Assembly (NCBI GenBank): GCA_964357925.1
Contig: CAYHMW010000004.1
Span: 1 to 62,536 of the forward strand
DNA from: CAYHMW01 sp964357925
GTDB taxonomy: Bacteria > Patescibacteriota > Microgenomatia > UBA8517
DNA: 62,536 bases
Direction of reading: 5' to 3'
In this document: piece after piece, positions 24,357 to 32,184 of the stretch
Numbering within the stretch: position 1 is the first letter of the stretch
How the letters are laid out: every line of letters begins with the position of its first letter
The notes under the pieces: generated by a model
Database searches by the model: none
Seen by the model: only the letters and a program-made list of their open reading frames with translations
Told to the model about the DNA's origin: nothing
Program-made: the position numbers and the translations under genes

Positions 24357-24791
24357 ATGACAGACAAACAAGACAAAACAAGCGAAGCGAAGTCCGCCTC
24401 TGGCGGAAACGTAGCAAGCTTAGTTGAAGATATCAGCAAACTGACTGTCCTCGAATTGAGCGAACTCGTTTCCGAGCTTCAAGACAAATTAGGCGTTTCC
24501 GCCATGCCAATGGCAGCTGCACCAGTAGCAGGCGCCGCCGCAGTAGCCGAGGCTGGAGCCGCCGAAGATGACGGTGGGAACAAGACTGTTGTAATCACCG
24601 CTGTCGCAGACGACAAAAAGATTTCAGTCATCAAAGCAATCCGTTTGATCGACCAAAATCTAGGATTAAAAGAAGCAAAAGATATGACAGAAAATGTCCC
24701 TGCAGAAGTATTAAAAGACGCAAAACCAGAAGCAGCGAAAGAAGCAGCCGCTAAATTAAAGGAAGCCGGAGCGACAGTAGAATTGAAGTAA
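24357..24791 (+). CDS. rplL: 50S ribosomal protein bL12 (L7/L12)
   Basis: 144 residues from the ATG at 24357 (AAGGGGGGTG upstream). The N-terminal dimer domain begins at about 26 ('VEDISKLTVLELSELVSEL'), followed by an Ala-rich hinge and the C-terminal domain ('VVITAVADDKKISVIKAIR', 'GLKEAKDMTENVP'). bL12 recruits translation GTPases. The first 22 residues are extra compared with typical family members. They are encoded partly by a short palindrome (24393-24407, TCCGCC/GGCGGA) flanked by GCGAAG-like sequence. Confidence 0.97.
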   Translation: MTDKQDKTSEAKSASGGNVASLVEDISKLTVLELSELVSELQDKLGVSAMPMAAAPVAGAAAVAEAGAAEDDGGNKTVVITAVADDKKISVIKAIRLIDQNLGLKEAKDMTENVPAEVLKDAKPEAAKEAAAKLKEAGATVELK

Positions 24792-24814
24792 TGTTCTACT
24801 TCCAACCAAAAAAA

Positions 24815-24834
24815 GTGGGCCCCTCGGGGCCCGC
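24815..24834. terminator. GC-rich terminator hairpin after rplL
   Basis: GGGCCCC-TC-GGGGCCC stem just after rplL; no T run follows on the plus strand, but four A precede it, giving a T run when read on the minus strand. It probably serves both converging units. Confidence 0.65.
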
Positions 24835-24851
24835 TGTATCGGTAGATACAT

Positions 24852-25066
24852 CTAATTTACAACCGTTTCTACGACCTTAACCTCGCTAATATCCAAGGTA
24901 CGACAAAGTTCCTCAAGGTCCCTCCGACGCCCAAGCAAGTTTGAATAAGCAACAAACCCACTCGGAACCAACAAATCGTTGACTTCGGTAAATCCACTTG
25001 GAATTTCTCTACTTCGCTCCAAATCAATTGGAACGACAAGAAGCCAAAGCGATAGCCCTTAAACAC
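24852..25066 (-). pseudogene. Probable frameshifted small gene
   Basis: Reading the minus strand, a GTG at 25066 with GAGAGGA close upstream opens 'FKGYRFGFL'. The protein-like sequence then continues in another frame as 'VVPIDLERSREIPSGF' and 'LGRRRDLEELCRTLDIS' to a TAG at 24852. The second frame has no start of its own. A one-base change around 25030-25040 would give about 70 residues. The family is unknown. It belongs to a run of tiny minus-strand genes. Confidence 0.4.
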
Positions 25067-25117
25067 TCCTCTCTCTAAGACCAAATTATGATACTAGATA
25101 CTACAAATATCTCCTAA

Positions 25118-25150
25118 CATAAATTGGGGCAGGCCTCAGCCTACCCCAAT
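25118..25150 (-). terminator. Terminator-like hairpin
   Basis: ATTGGGGTAGGC/GCCTGCCCCAAT (one wobble) read on the minus strand, 9 bp after the stop of the 99-residue gene, with a short T-rich end. Confidence 0.65.
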
Positions 25151-25158
25151 ACGCTACG

Positions 25159-25458
25159 CTACACATACAAATGGACATCCTCCACCCCCATTCCAAAGAC
25201 CTTGGCCACATCTGAAATGTTTCTTACTCCTTCCAAAGTCTTATAGACGAACCCCTTGGTTCCAATCTGCCAACCTTCGACTCCCAGGGTTCTCCAAAAA
25301 AACTCTGAGTCCCGCCGACAGATACAAACCGCGTCCATTACTTTACCCCTTCGGGCTTCCATCAAGATGACGGCATTGCAGCCATCTTCAAAAGCCCCTT
25401 TCAACGCCTCTCGGCAGGTAACAAAACCCACCTTCAAAACCACTGTTCTTGTGGCCAT
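25159..25458 (-). CDS. Hypothetical protein
   Basis: 99 residues from the ATG at 25458, which has AAAGGAG at ideal spacing. It looks like a compact alpha/beta domain with several Cys residues ('TCREALKGAFEDGCNAVIL', 'AVCICRRD'). There is no signal or membrane span, and no family is recognised. It follows a gene of similar size and style (25482-25757) by 23 bp, so the two form a small operon ending in a hairpin. Confidence 0.6.
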   Translation of the reverse strand: MATRTVVLKVGFVTCREALKGAFEDGCNAVILMEARRGKVMDAVCICRRDSEFFWRTLGVEGWQIGTKGFVYKTLEGVRNISDVAKVFGMGVEDVHLYV

Positions 25459-25481
25459 CGAAATCTCCTTTCCAGCCATAA

Positions 25482-25757
25482 CTATACACGCAGCTTGCAC
25501 CAAATTTCCTCTGCGCCACTTGGGCCCAGATTGTAAACTTTCTTCACCAAAATCGATGTGTCTGCGACACGAGTATACGCAATTGCCTCAGGCACAACTT
25601 GCGCAACAATGCGCGCAACCCTTAAGTCCCGACAATAAACAGCAACATCTTGCGGCGCATCACCAACGAGCAGTAACGCAACATCACACCTTGCATTTAG
25701 CCTCTCCTCAGCTTCTTTAGGGCTTTTTACCAAAACAACCTTTAAAAGTGCAGTCAT
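25482..25757 (-). CDS. Hypothetical protein
   Basis: 91 residues, probable alpha/beta fold with strands 'VALLLVGDAPQDVAVYC' and 'TSILVKKVYNL'. GGGAGGT upstream is a strong ribosome site. It is the first gene of the minus-strand pair with the 99-residue protein. No family is recognised. Confidence 0.6.
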   Translation of the reverse strand: MTALLKVVLVKSPKEAEERLNARCDVALLLVGDAPQDVAVYCRDLRVARIVAQVVPEAIAYTRVADTSILVKKVYNLGPSGAEEIWCKLRV

Positions 25758-25870
25758 AACCTACCTCCCATCGAAACAAAAGATAAATCAATTATAGGCT
25801 ACATGTTTACAATCCACAAATTGACTAGTAAAATAGCCAATCAGAAAGTAGTTTCAAAAGGAGAACAACT

Positions 25871-26314
25871 GTGGACACCACAGAACGTCTGATTGCAGAA
25901 CTTAACCAGTTTCTATTTGAAGAAGGTTGCACTTTGCGCATCAGAACAGAAGGGAGTAGTACGTTCTTAGGAAATTCGAGGCTGGAAATCCAAGTCAGAA
26001 TTTCTGACATCGTCCGGCAACACACCAATTCGCTCACTGCCCCAAAATCTAATGCCGATACGCTTAGGGCAGAAGTGACCAAACTCTGCGAACAGTACCG
26101 GTCCAAAACCGACCCGACTGGCAGAAAAGGTGCATTAGTGGCAACGGTTTTTCACGCTATTTTTGAACTTGGCATATACTCAAATTCCAAAAACATAAAT
26201 GGTATCACCGTTGCTGTAACGCCTAATACCATCAACCCAGATTTACGCGAGAAGATCGACTACCAGGAGATCAGTTTACACATTGCACTCGCTACTATCG
26301 ATTTATGGGGCTAG
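25871..26314 (+). CDS. Hypothetical protein (GTG start)
   Basis: 147 residues from a GTG at 25871 that follows AAAGGAGA with good spacing. Soluble, mixed alpha/beta by eye; no signal or recognised motif. A strong terminator follows. It diverges from the minus-strand pair just upstream. Confidence 0.6.
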   Translation: MDTTERLIAELNQFLFEEGCTLRIRTEGSSTFLGNSRLEIQVRISDIVRQHTNSLTAPKSNADTLRAEVTKLCEQYRSKTDPTGRKGALVATVFHAIFELGIYSNSKNINGITVAVTPNTINPDLREKIDYQEISLHIALATIDLWG

Positions 26315-26332
26315 TAGTAGCAGAAATCTTTT

Positions 26333-26369
26333 CCCCGCTCCACCAATTGGCGCAGCGGGGATATTTTTT
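26333..26369 (+). terminator. Rho-independent terminator
   Basis: CCCCGCT/AGCGGGG, 7-bp stem with a 14-nt loop, then ATATTTTTT. Confidence 0.88.
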
Positions 26370-26373
26370 ACAT

Positions 26374-26410
26374 AAAAAAAGTGCGCTCCGGGTACATACC
26401 AAGAGCGCAC
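26374..26410 (-). terminator. Rho-independent terminator (minus strand)
   Basis: Read on the minus strand, GTGCGCTC/GAGCGCAC with a 14-nt loop is followed by seven T. It ends the 162-residue gene and sits back to back with the plus-strand terminator. Confidence 0.88.
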
Positions 26411-26433
26411 CGGCAAAAGTGATTCGGAGGCAA

Positions 26434-26922
26434 CTAACCTCCAAAGCCCAACACGAACTCGATCATTTCGGTCAGATGATTCTGAAAAACGCTGATGACA
26501 CTGACATCATCGTCTGCACCAGCCGCTTTCAGAACATTATCAACCAACCGATTAGCAAAGGCTGCCTCGTCATGTTGCTGATAAAGATCAACAATCGCAA
26601 CCACAACGGCTAGCCGTGCCCGGCTGTCATTATCTTTGGCAAGAAAAAACTCGGCAGCCTTGCCAAATACTTCCCGCACAAACTCGCGCCGTGGCGCGAG
26701 GCGCACGCCGGGCTTACCCGGGATGTTATCGAATTCCCGGATCATGCCCATTCCTTCAAGCCGAGCAACGACCACATTATTTAAGTCCATAAGTAAGTTG
26801 CTGGCTAATGTGTGCAACCACACCTCAGGACTTGTATGCTTCGAGTCCGCGACATTCGCTTTGGCGAATTCATAAACTCGTCCGACACATTCTTTTTCTT
26901 GGACACTCAATTGTCGTGGCAT
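26434..26922 (-). CDS. Hypothetical helical protein
   Basis: 162 residues, almost entirely helical by eye. It has a possible winged-helix-like segment in the middle ('VVVARLEGMGMIREFDNIP'), no signal and no membrane span. GGAGG about 9 nt upstream supports the ATG at 26922. It has its own terminator. No family is recognised. Confidence 0.6.
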   Translation of the reverse strand: MPRQLSVQEKECVGRVYEFAKANVADSKHTSPEVWLHTLASNLLMDLNNVVVARLEGMGMIREFDNIPGKPGVRLAPRREFVREVFGKAAEFFLAKDNDSRARLAVVVAIVDLYQQHDEAAFANRLVDNVLKAAGADDDVSVISVFQNHLTEMIEFVLGFGG

Positions 26923-26979
26923 TTAAGCCTCCACTATATTAACAGTACCCCCATATTATAGGCCAGAAGTCTACCTTAA

Positions 26980-27996
26980 TCAAATATATATCCCCTTTTT
27001 CGGCAAGAAGAAGCCACGCTTCAATTCCTTGATGAAGACATTAAGATTCGGCCCCAGATTCAGTTTGTCCCAATCGGACAATAACATTATCGCCAATATG
27101 TTACGGTGCTCCAGTCTCTCCAAAGTTGATTTCGCTCCCTCTTTTGGAATAAGCCCACGGTCCTCATCAAATACTTCGATCAAATAGTCTTGGCACTTCT
27201 TAACAATTTCGTGATCACCCTTGCCACACAATCTAAAGACCAACCCAACTTCAGCAATCAAATCAGCATTCCGCTCCTGCAAAATCCTTTCAAAATTCTC
27301 TTCAAAAAACTTGAGAACCCACTCAAACTTCTCACCATCCAAAGTCCTCTGGTAATAATAAGAAGCCGCCAAAATCAAGTGGGTGTGGCCATATATTTTA
27401 TTCTCAAAGAGGAGACCCTTGAAATCCTTTTTGTTAGCCCAATAGTCACGAATGGCATCAATCAAACGGTCTTCGTAATCATGTGTCCGCAAAAACTGAA
27501 GATAAAAAGTATAATTTGAAACGCCAGAAGGGTTGTCTTTTAGCATTTCTGGGCTAAACAGCCACTTCGCAAAATCAATTTTCTTAAGTTCCTGCAAAGC
27601 AACATCAAAAAAAGGCTTTACCTTCGGGTGTTCATGCAAATAAAAGGTTTTCAAATAAAACATGTACTTAATTACCTGGAAGTAGTAAAGCTGTTGCGGA
27701 TCTCCCATATAAAGCTCGCGACGGGCAACCATCCTCTCTGTCTTCCCACTCCATTTAGAAAGTTTCCTCTTGCCCTCCTCTTCTACATATTTCCTGTTCG
27801 CGATATTGACTACATAGTCAAAACCTCGAAGCGAAAGAAGTTGATAACTGGCAAGTATCGGCTGGATATAAAGATGGTCATTATCAATCCTCCATTTACG
27901 AACAAGGTAATGCCACTGAAATTTCGGCCGCAAAAAGACCAAATTATCCTCATAGGTTTCCACGATTTTATCGGCAATTTTTGTATATTTACTCAC
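26980..27996 (-). CDS. Helical-repeat protein of the ATP-grasp operon
   Basis: 338 residues, rich in aromatic and charged residues, with repeated helix pairs (for example 'QQLYYFQVIKYMFYLKTFYL' and 'YGHTHLILAASYYYQRTL'), suggesting an alpha/alpha-toroid or similar helical barrel. I recognise no family and see no signal peptide. It starts 5 bp after the RimK-like gene, so it is almost certainly part of that operon, perhaps as an enzyme acting on, or a receptor for, the ligase product. That role is inference from position only. Confidence 0.65.
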   Translation of the reverse strand: MSKYTKIADKIVETYEDNLVFLRPKFQWHYLVRKWRIDNDHLYIQPILASYQLLSLRGFDYVVNIANRKYVEEEGKRKLSKWSGKTERMVARRELYMGDPQQLYYFQVIKYMFYLKTFYLHEHPKVKPFFDVALQELKKIDFAKWLFSPEMLKDNPSGVSNYTFYLQFLRTHDYEDRLIDAIRDYWANKKDFKGLLFENKIYGHTHLILAASYYYQRTLDGEKFEWVLKFFEENFERILQERNADLIAEVGLVFRLCGKGDHEIVKKCQDYLIEVFDEDRGLIPKEGAKSTLERLEHRNILAIMLLSDWDKLNLGPNLNVFIKELKRGFFLPKKGIYI

Positions 27997-28001
27997 AAAA
28001 T

Positions 28002-28877
28002 TTATATTTTGGTCTTCCCTATTAATGACTCAACATGCTCTACAAGCTTCAGTGGTACATTGTCGCCAGTTGCCTGGTGATAACCTTTAAAATTCGCGCT
28101 TCTGTTGATTTCAAGTATGTGAGGTTTATTGTGCTCATCATACATAATGTCCACCCCACAATAATCTGATTCAAATACAGCTGCCGCCCTCTCAGCCAAA
28201 TCGGCGAGTTCTGGTGTTGTATCCTCAGAAGTCACGATCCCACCCTGAGAAAAATTAGTAACATGCGATCCCTCCCTTGCTTTCTTCTTCATCATACGAG
28301 GCAATGCCCGACCACCAATCACAATAATTCGATAATCCTGAGCAGTTGGTAAAAAATCCTGAATGAGGTAATCAGTTGCTCGTTCACCTAAAGTTATCTC
28401 AAGCTCATGGCCATGATGTGCTTTCACAATCCCTTCCCCAAGCCTCCCAAAATTGGGTTTTACCATTACAGGGAAGTCTTTTTCACCCTGAAGAGCCTGA
28501 TCCTTGGTTGAATAAAGCCTGGTGCTAACAACAGGCAAGTGAGCTCTACTTAGCTCGAAGTTTTGAACAAGCTTCCCCAAATGTGGAAACTTAACAAAAG
28601 AAGCTCCATTAATGACAGGTATATTGTGCTCCATCAAATGCCTCGTCAAGATATCCTTATACCAAATCATCGACTTTCCCTCCGCCATCCGGAGAATCGC
28701 AGCACCATAGTTGCCAATCTGCTCACCGCCAAAACTAATATTGCGATCGCTGCCAATCTCAATACTCAAATCTCCATAATATCTGAGGTCAACTTCATGT
28801 CCTCTCGCTTCAAACGCGCCCGTTAGCTCACCGCTTATGAAGCTCGAGCCCGGCATAGTGACAATTAATACTTTCAT
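28002..28877 (-). CDS. RimK-like ATP-grasp ligase
   Basis: 291 residues. RimK-type features: N-terminal 'MKVLIVTMPGS', the ATP-grasp segment 'KDFPVMVKPNFGRLGEGI', 'DYLIQDFLPTAQDYRIIVI', 'SQGGIVTSEDTT', and the metal-binding end 'YCGVDIMYDEHNKPHILEIN'. RimK relatives add amino acids such as glutamate to protein or small-molecule carboxylates. The start overlaps the previous gene's stop by 4 bp (ATGA), which points to translational coupling with the ligase/protease fusion. Confidence 0.85.
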   Translation of the reverse strand: MKVLIVTMPGSSFISGELTGAFEARGHEVDLRYYGDLSIEIGSDRNISFGGEQIGNYGAAILRMAEGKSMIWYKDILTRHLMEHNIPVINGASFVKFPHLGKLVQNFELSRAHLPVVSTRLYSTKDQALQGEKDFPVMVKPNFGRLGEGIVKAHHGHELEITLGERATDYLIQDFLPTAQDYRIIVIGGRALPRMMKKKAREGSHVTNFSQGGIVTSEDTTPELADLAERAAAVFESDYCGVDIMYDEHNKPHILEINRSANFKGYHQATGDNVPLKLVEHVESLIGKTKI

Positions 28878-30175
28878 TTTTCTTTCTTTTTCCTGGGATT
28901 TATTAGAAATCCAACCAAATCTTTCCTCCCTATTATAACTTTAAATCGTAAATTTTTTCGGGTAGTAACTGATGCAACAGTATCAACTCTTCGGCCGGAA
29001 ATCCAGTATGTGAGTCCAATAACTGTACGTTTTTGCTTCCCAAGTGCAGACCGAAACTGCCTCTCCCAAAGTATATTTGATGGAACCAATAACCCAAGGG
29101 ACTCCGCCAACTCACGATCAACCGAGGTCCTCCAGGCACCGGAGTCGATTTTAGCACGCGCCTTAAAGCGTTTTTTCTTGCCTTTACCCTTCACAATTAC
29201 GTCCTCTATAACACTAACTGTCTTTACGCCCTCCTCATTTTTTATTAAATGTGTAAAGTGAGTCGCAAACAAAGCCTCAGAAATCTTTACCCCACGCTCT
29301 GGGGTCTTTACAGGGAGGTCATCCACCCGATCAAGTCGCTTCCGCAGTCCCGCATTGTTGGCAAGCTGTATCTGAAGTCCCGGTTGGCTATTAACCTCCA
29401 CAACCATCGGACCACGTTCAGGATGTAAAAAGATATCAACCCCAAGATACCCAAGCCCTTCAATATCTTGACATCGAGCAGCGATGCTTAAAATTTCTTT
29501 CCAATGTGGAATACGAATACCATGAAGCTTTCGCTTAGTGCCTGGCTTAAGGTTCACCGGCTCGCCATGCCACACAGCATGGGTAGTTATACCACTTGCA
29601 ATATCGACACCCACCCCAATTGCTCCTTGATGAAGATTGGCGCGACCCCCAGATTCACGCGTAGGGAGCCTAAGCATTGCCATTACAGGCACATAATTAA
29701 AAATAATAATTCGAATATCGGGCGTCCCACGGTATGCATACTTTCTAAATGCTTTATGCCTGGGAACATACTCTTGAATGAGTGCCATATCACGACTAGA
29801 TCTTTGGCTATAGGCACCTTCGAGTATGTCCAGAACGTGAAGTTGCAGATCACTCTTGTTTACCTTTTCTCGAGTAGTTGTAATCCAACTCGTGCCATCC
29901 TTGGATTTCTTCTTAACAACCAAAATCCCGTCACCGCCAAGCCCTTTATTTGGTTTAACCACAAAGGCAGCCGGCAAGCTATCCCAGTTAAATTCAAGTA
30001 CATCAGACGGTTTCTTAAACTTTTTGAAGATTCTTGGAGTCGGAATATCAAGTTTCTTAAGTGCTTTATTTGTGAGATTCTTCGATCTGGCGACTTTCTT
30101 GCCCCGCTTCTTATTATACGGGTAAGAAAATAAAGCTGCTCTTGAATTTAAACCCAAAATTGATGACGGCTTCAT
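28874..30175 (-). CDS. ATP-grasp ligase fused to retropepsin-like protease
   Basis: 433 residues. The N-terminal part (about 30-280) is an alpha-L-glutamate-ligase-like ATP-grasp: 'AAFVVKPNKGLGGDGILVV', 'ALIQEYVPRH', 'PDIRIIIFNYVPVMAMLR', 'GYLGVDIFL...MVVEVNSQPGL'. The C-terminal part (about 320-425) matches the RimK-associated aspartic protease-like domain (PF05618 type): 'ARAKIDSGAWRTSV' with the Asp-Ser-Gly site and 'FKVIIGRKDLVGFLI'. In most genomes these are separate genes; here ligase and candidate hydrolase are one chain. It follows the 7TM gene by 12 bp. Confidence 0.82.
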   Translation of the reverse strand: MKPSSILGLNSRAALFSYPYNKKRGKKVARSKNLTNKALKKLDIPTPRIFKKFKKPSDVLEFNWDSLPAAFVVKPNKGLGGDGILVVKKKSKDGTSWITTTREKVNKSDLQLHVLDILEGAYSQRSSRDMALIQEYVPRHKAFRKYAYRGTPDIRIIIFNYVPVMAMLRLPTRESGGRANLHQGAIGVGVDIASGITTHAVWHGEPVNLKPGTKRKLHGIRIPHWKEILSIAARCQDIEGLGYLGVDIFLHPERGPMVVEVNSQPGLQIQLANNAGLRKRLDRVDDLPVKTPERGVKISEALFATHFTHLIKNEEGVKTVSVIEDVIVKGKGKKKRFKARAKIDSGAWRTSVDRELAESLGLLVPSNILWERQFRSALGKQKRTVIGLTYWISGRRVDTVASVTTRKNLRFKVIIGRKDLVGFLINPRKKKEK

Positions 30176-30187
30176 GCGACATTATTA

Positions 30188-31126
30188 TTAACTTTTGATA
30201 AGCTTCCTAAACCTCCAATATTCCAAAAAGCGAAGGCCAACATACTTACCTAAACCATAATTTATAATTGCTACCACAAGAAGCAGGAGTTCAGGGTTCA
30301 AAAGTGCCCACGATTGCATCGCACGGAGTGTTAAAAACATAAACGATACAAGTGATAATATTATTGTCTCAGTTGTCACCATTACAGCCGTCCTTCCGCT
30401 TTTTCCTATCTGCACTTTACTGAATTCCTCACTCAAAAGAACAAGTATTAAGACTGGGAAAATAGATACGTTAGTAAAATCCGGGTGACGGACTATTGGA
30501 GCCAAATACAAAAGTACCGCAAGCACACCAACAACTACAAACCAAAGTATGAAAGCAAGCCTCGGCAGATACTGAAGTCTTATGTGAGTTTGTCTAAACA
30601 CAATACGCAGGAACATCGAAGCAGAAACTATAACCATAAAGAGCCCGATCCCAACAATTGGTCCGATAGCCAAAAATACAATTGACAAAGCAGCCGGCAA
30701 AAAAAGTCCAAATCCTCGAAGCCCAATAACATGTCGGGCGCCAGCAATTACAGTGGCAACAACAGGCAACAAAAGAAGAAGCACAATTGTGTTAACAGGA
30801 ACACCAACATTGACAGAGTTCCTAATAGCGTATTTAAGTGGGTTGAATGGAAACAAAGACCCAATCTCTTGATCTCGAAGTAGTTTAACAAGTGGCTCCA
30901 CCGTCTCGGGAACATCTTGAGTTATATCAGGACGAACAATAGGCATCGGCTGAGGCGTGATCTCTGCAGAAGCCGTAGCACTGGCAGACGCAGTAGCATC
31001 CTCCACCTTAACCACCGTCGACTTCAGACTCGGACTCGCTTTTTTAGCTTGAGCTGAGGCGACACCCGGAGTCCCAAAGAACACAGCCACGACAAAAAGC
31101 AAAGTTATAAAAAATCTGGAGTTCAT
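30188..31126 (-). CDS. 7TM protein of the transglutaminase-associated type
   Basis: 312 residues: a signal peptide (about 1-27, ending 'GVASAQA'), a short low-complexity exterior (about 30-85), then about seven membrane helices starting with 'GVPVNTIVLLLLLPVVATVI', a 'GARHVIGLRGFGLFLPAAL' loop typical of the '7TM fused to inactive transglutaminase' family (PF14402 type), and a basic C-terminus. The family normally sits with RimK-like ligases and pepsin-like proteases, as here, but the transglutaminase-like domain is missing. TATAAT at 31133-31138 implies a leaderless message. Confidence 0.75.
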   Translation of the reverse strand: MNSRFFITLLFVVAVFFGTPGVASAQAKKASPSLKSTVVKVEDATASASATASAEITPQPMPIVRPDITQDVPETVEPLVKLLRDQEIGSLFPFNPLKYAIRNSVNVGVPVNTIVLLLLLPVVATVIAGARHVIGLRGFGLFLPAALSIVFLAIGPIVGIGLFMVIVSASMFLRIVFRQTHIRLQYLPRLAFILWFVVVGVLAVLLYLAPIVRHPDFTNVSIFPVLILVLLSEEFSKVQIGKSGRTAVMVTTETIILSLVSFMFLTLRAMQSWALLNPELLLLVVAIINYGLGKYVGLRFLEYWRFRKLIKS

Positions 31127-31132
31127 GGGGCT

Positions 31133-31138
31133 ATTATA
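31133..31138 (-). promoter_or_regulatory. -10 box of the 7TM/ATP-grasp operon
   Basis: TATAAT on the minus strand ends 6 nt before the ATG at 31126, so the predicted start of transcription coincides with the start codon. Confidence 0.6.
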
Positions 31139-31167
31139 CTACAAAAAAGCCGAAAGCAAGCGAGATC

Positions 31168-31392
31168 TCAATCTTGTATCTGAATCCCAAGCATGTAAAG
31201 AACCGCCTCTTTTTTGTAGCGACGATCGCCACGGGAATTGATCCTAATTGGAGGAAGTTTCCCCCGCTTACCCCACCTCTTAATCGTCAACGGAGAAACT
31301 CTCAAAAGATCAGCAACCTCACGTACAGTCAGAAGATCAGGGAGATTCTTCATGTCCACTTGCCTCTTAATCGCTTTGGTATTCATAATCAT
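31168..31392 (-). CDS. Excisionase/MerR-type HTH protein
   Basis: 74 residues with one helix-turn-helix of the HTH_17 style: 'LLTVREVADLLRVSPLTIKR', then a wing-like 'RGDRRYKKEAVLYML'. It is 41 bp upstream of the 7TM gene on the same strand and could regulate that operon, although a separate -10 box for the 7TM gene lies between them. Such proteins also serve as recombination directionality factors, but no integrase is in the window. Confidence 0.8.
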   Translation of the reverse strand: MIMNTKAIKRQVDMKNLPDLLTVREVADLLRVSPLTIKRWGKRGKLPPIRINSRGDRRYKKEAVLYMLGIQIQD

Positions 31393-31492
31393 AGTTTGAG
31401 CTAGTCTTGAGCCTAAGTCACATCAAACTCTGATCAGAAGATATCAAAGCATGTCGCGATGTGCAAGAACCAAATATGCTAAAATTTACATA

Positions 31493-31801
31493 ATGCAATT
31501 GAAGCACTACCCTGTCCAAGAATTGGAATCGGAAATCAAGGCAATAATCGGCCAAAAACTCGACCTTAATGAATATGAACTTTTCTATTTTGGCAGTAGA
31601 GTTACAGACAGAGGAGATGAACACTCAGATATAGACATCGGCATAAAAGGCCCAAAAAAAGTTCCACTTAACATCTTGAGTGAAATTGAAGAAGATATAG
31701 AATGGATACCAACATTATATTCGATTGATGTTGTAGACTTTAATTCTGTATCAGATGACATGAAGAGCGTTGCCTTAGAAAAAATAGAAAAAATAATATG
31801 A
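31493..31801 (+). CDS. MNT-type minimal nucleotidyltransferase (antitoxin-like)
   Basis: 102 residues from the ATG at 31493. 'YFGSRVTDRGDEHSDIDIGI' contains the GS...DxD nucleotidyltransferase site. MNT proteins pair with HEPN proteins as toxin-antitoxin modules, in some cases by AMPylating the HEPN partner. Here the stop overlaps the start of the HEPN-type gene (ATGA), typical of the pair. The partner carries a premature stop, so the module may be decaying. Confidence 0.85.
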   Translation: MQLKHYPVQELESEIKAIIGQKLDLNEYELFYFGSRVTDRGDEHSDIDIGIKGPKKVPLNILSEIEEDIEWIPTLYSIDVVDFNSVSDDMKSVALEKIEKII

Positions 31802-32184
31802 CAAAACAAGAAGCTCAAATCTAACAACTTAAGGATGCAATAGAAAGTCTCAAGGAAGTTCTCAATCTCCCCAAAAACGAGATTATCCGCGATTCATCAA
31901 TCAAGAGATTTGAGATTACAATAGATCTTGCTTGGAAGACCCTCAAAACAATTCTTGAAGAAAATGAAAATGTAATCGTCCAATCTCCAACAAAAGCATT
32001 CAGAGAAGCATACAAACAGGGCTTAATCGACAATGAAGGGAAATGGATTAAGTTTATTAAAATGAGAAACGAAACAACACACATGTACAAAGAATCAATG
32101 GCCGATGAGGTCTACCAAAAACTCCCTGAGGTCCTTCAGAGCCTAGAAAAGCTCTACGCTACCTTGTCCTTCAAGGCCTCATAG
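31798..32184 (+). pseudogene. HEPN-type partner with premature stop
   Basis: From the ATG at 31798 the frame reads 'MTKQEAQI', a TAA at 31822-31824, then continues uninterrupted for about 119 codons to a TAG at 32182. The continued frame matches the nucleotidyltransferase-substrate/HEPN family: 'IKRFEITIDLAWKTLKTIL', 'SPTKAFREAYKQGLI', and the Rx4H site in 'KMRNETTHMYKE'. No ATG or GTG follows soon after the TAA. The 3' end overlaps uppS on the other strand by 31 bp. Confidence 0.75.

Noticed and set aside
31821..32090. Minus-strand frame opposite the HEPN gene
   Set aside because: It is antisense to a clear HEPN-family reading on the plus strand that is interrupted only by one stop.
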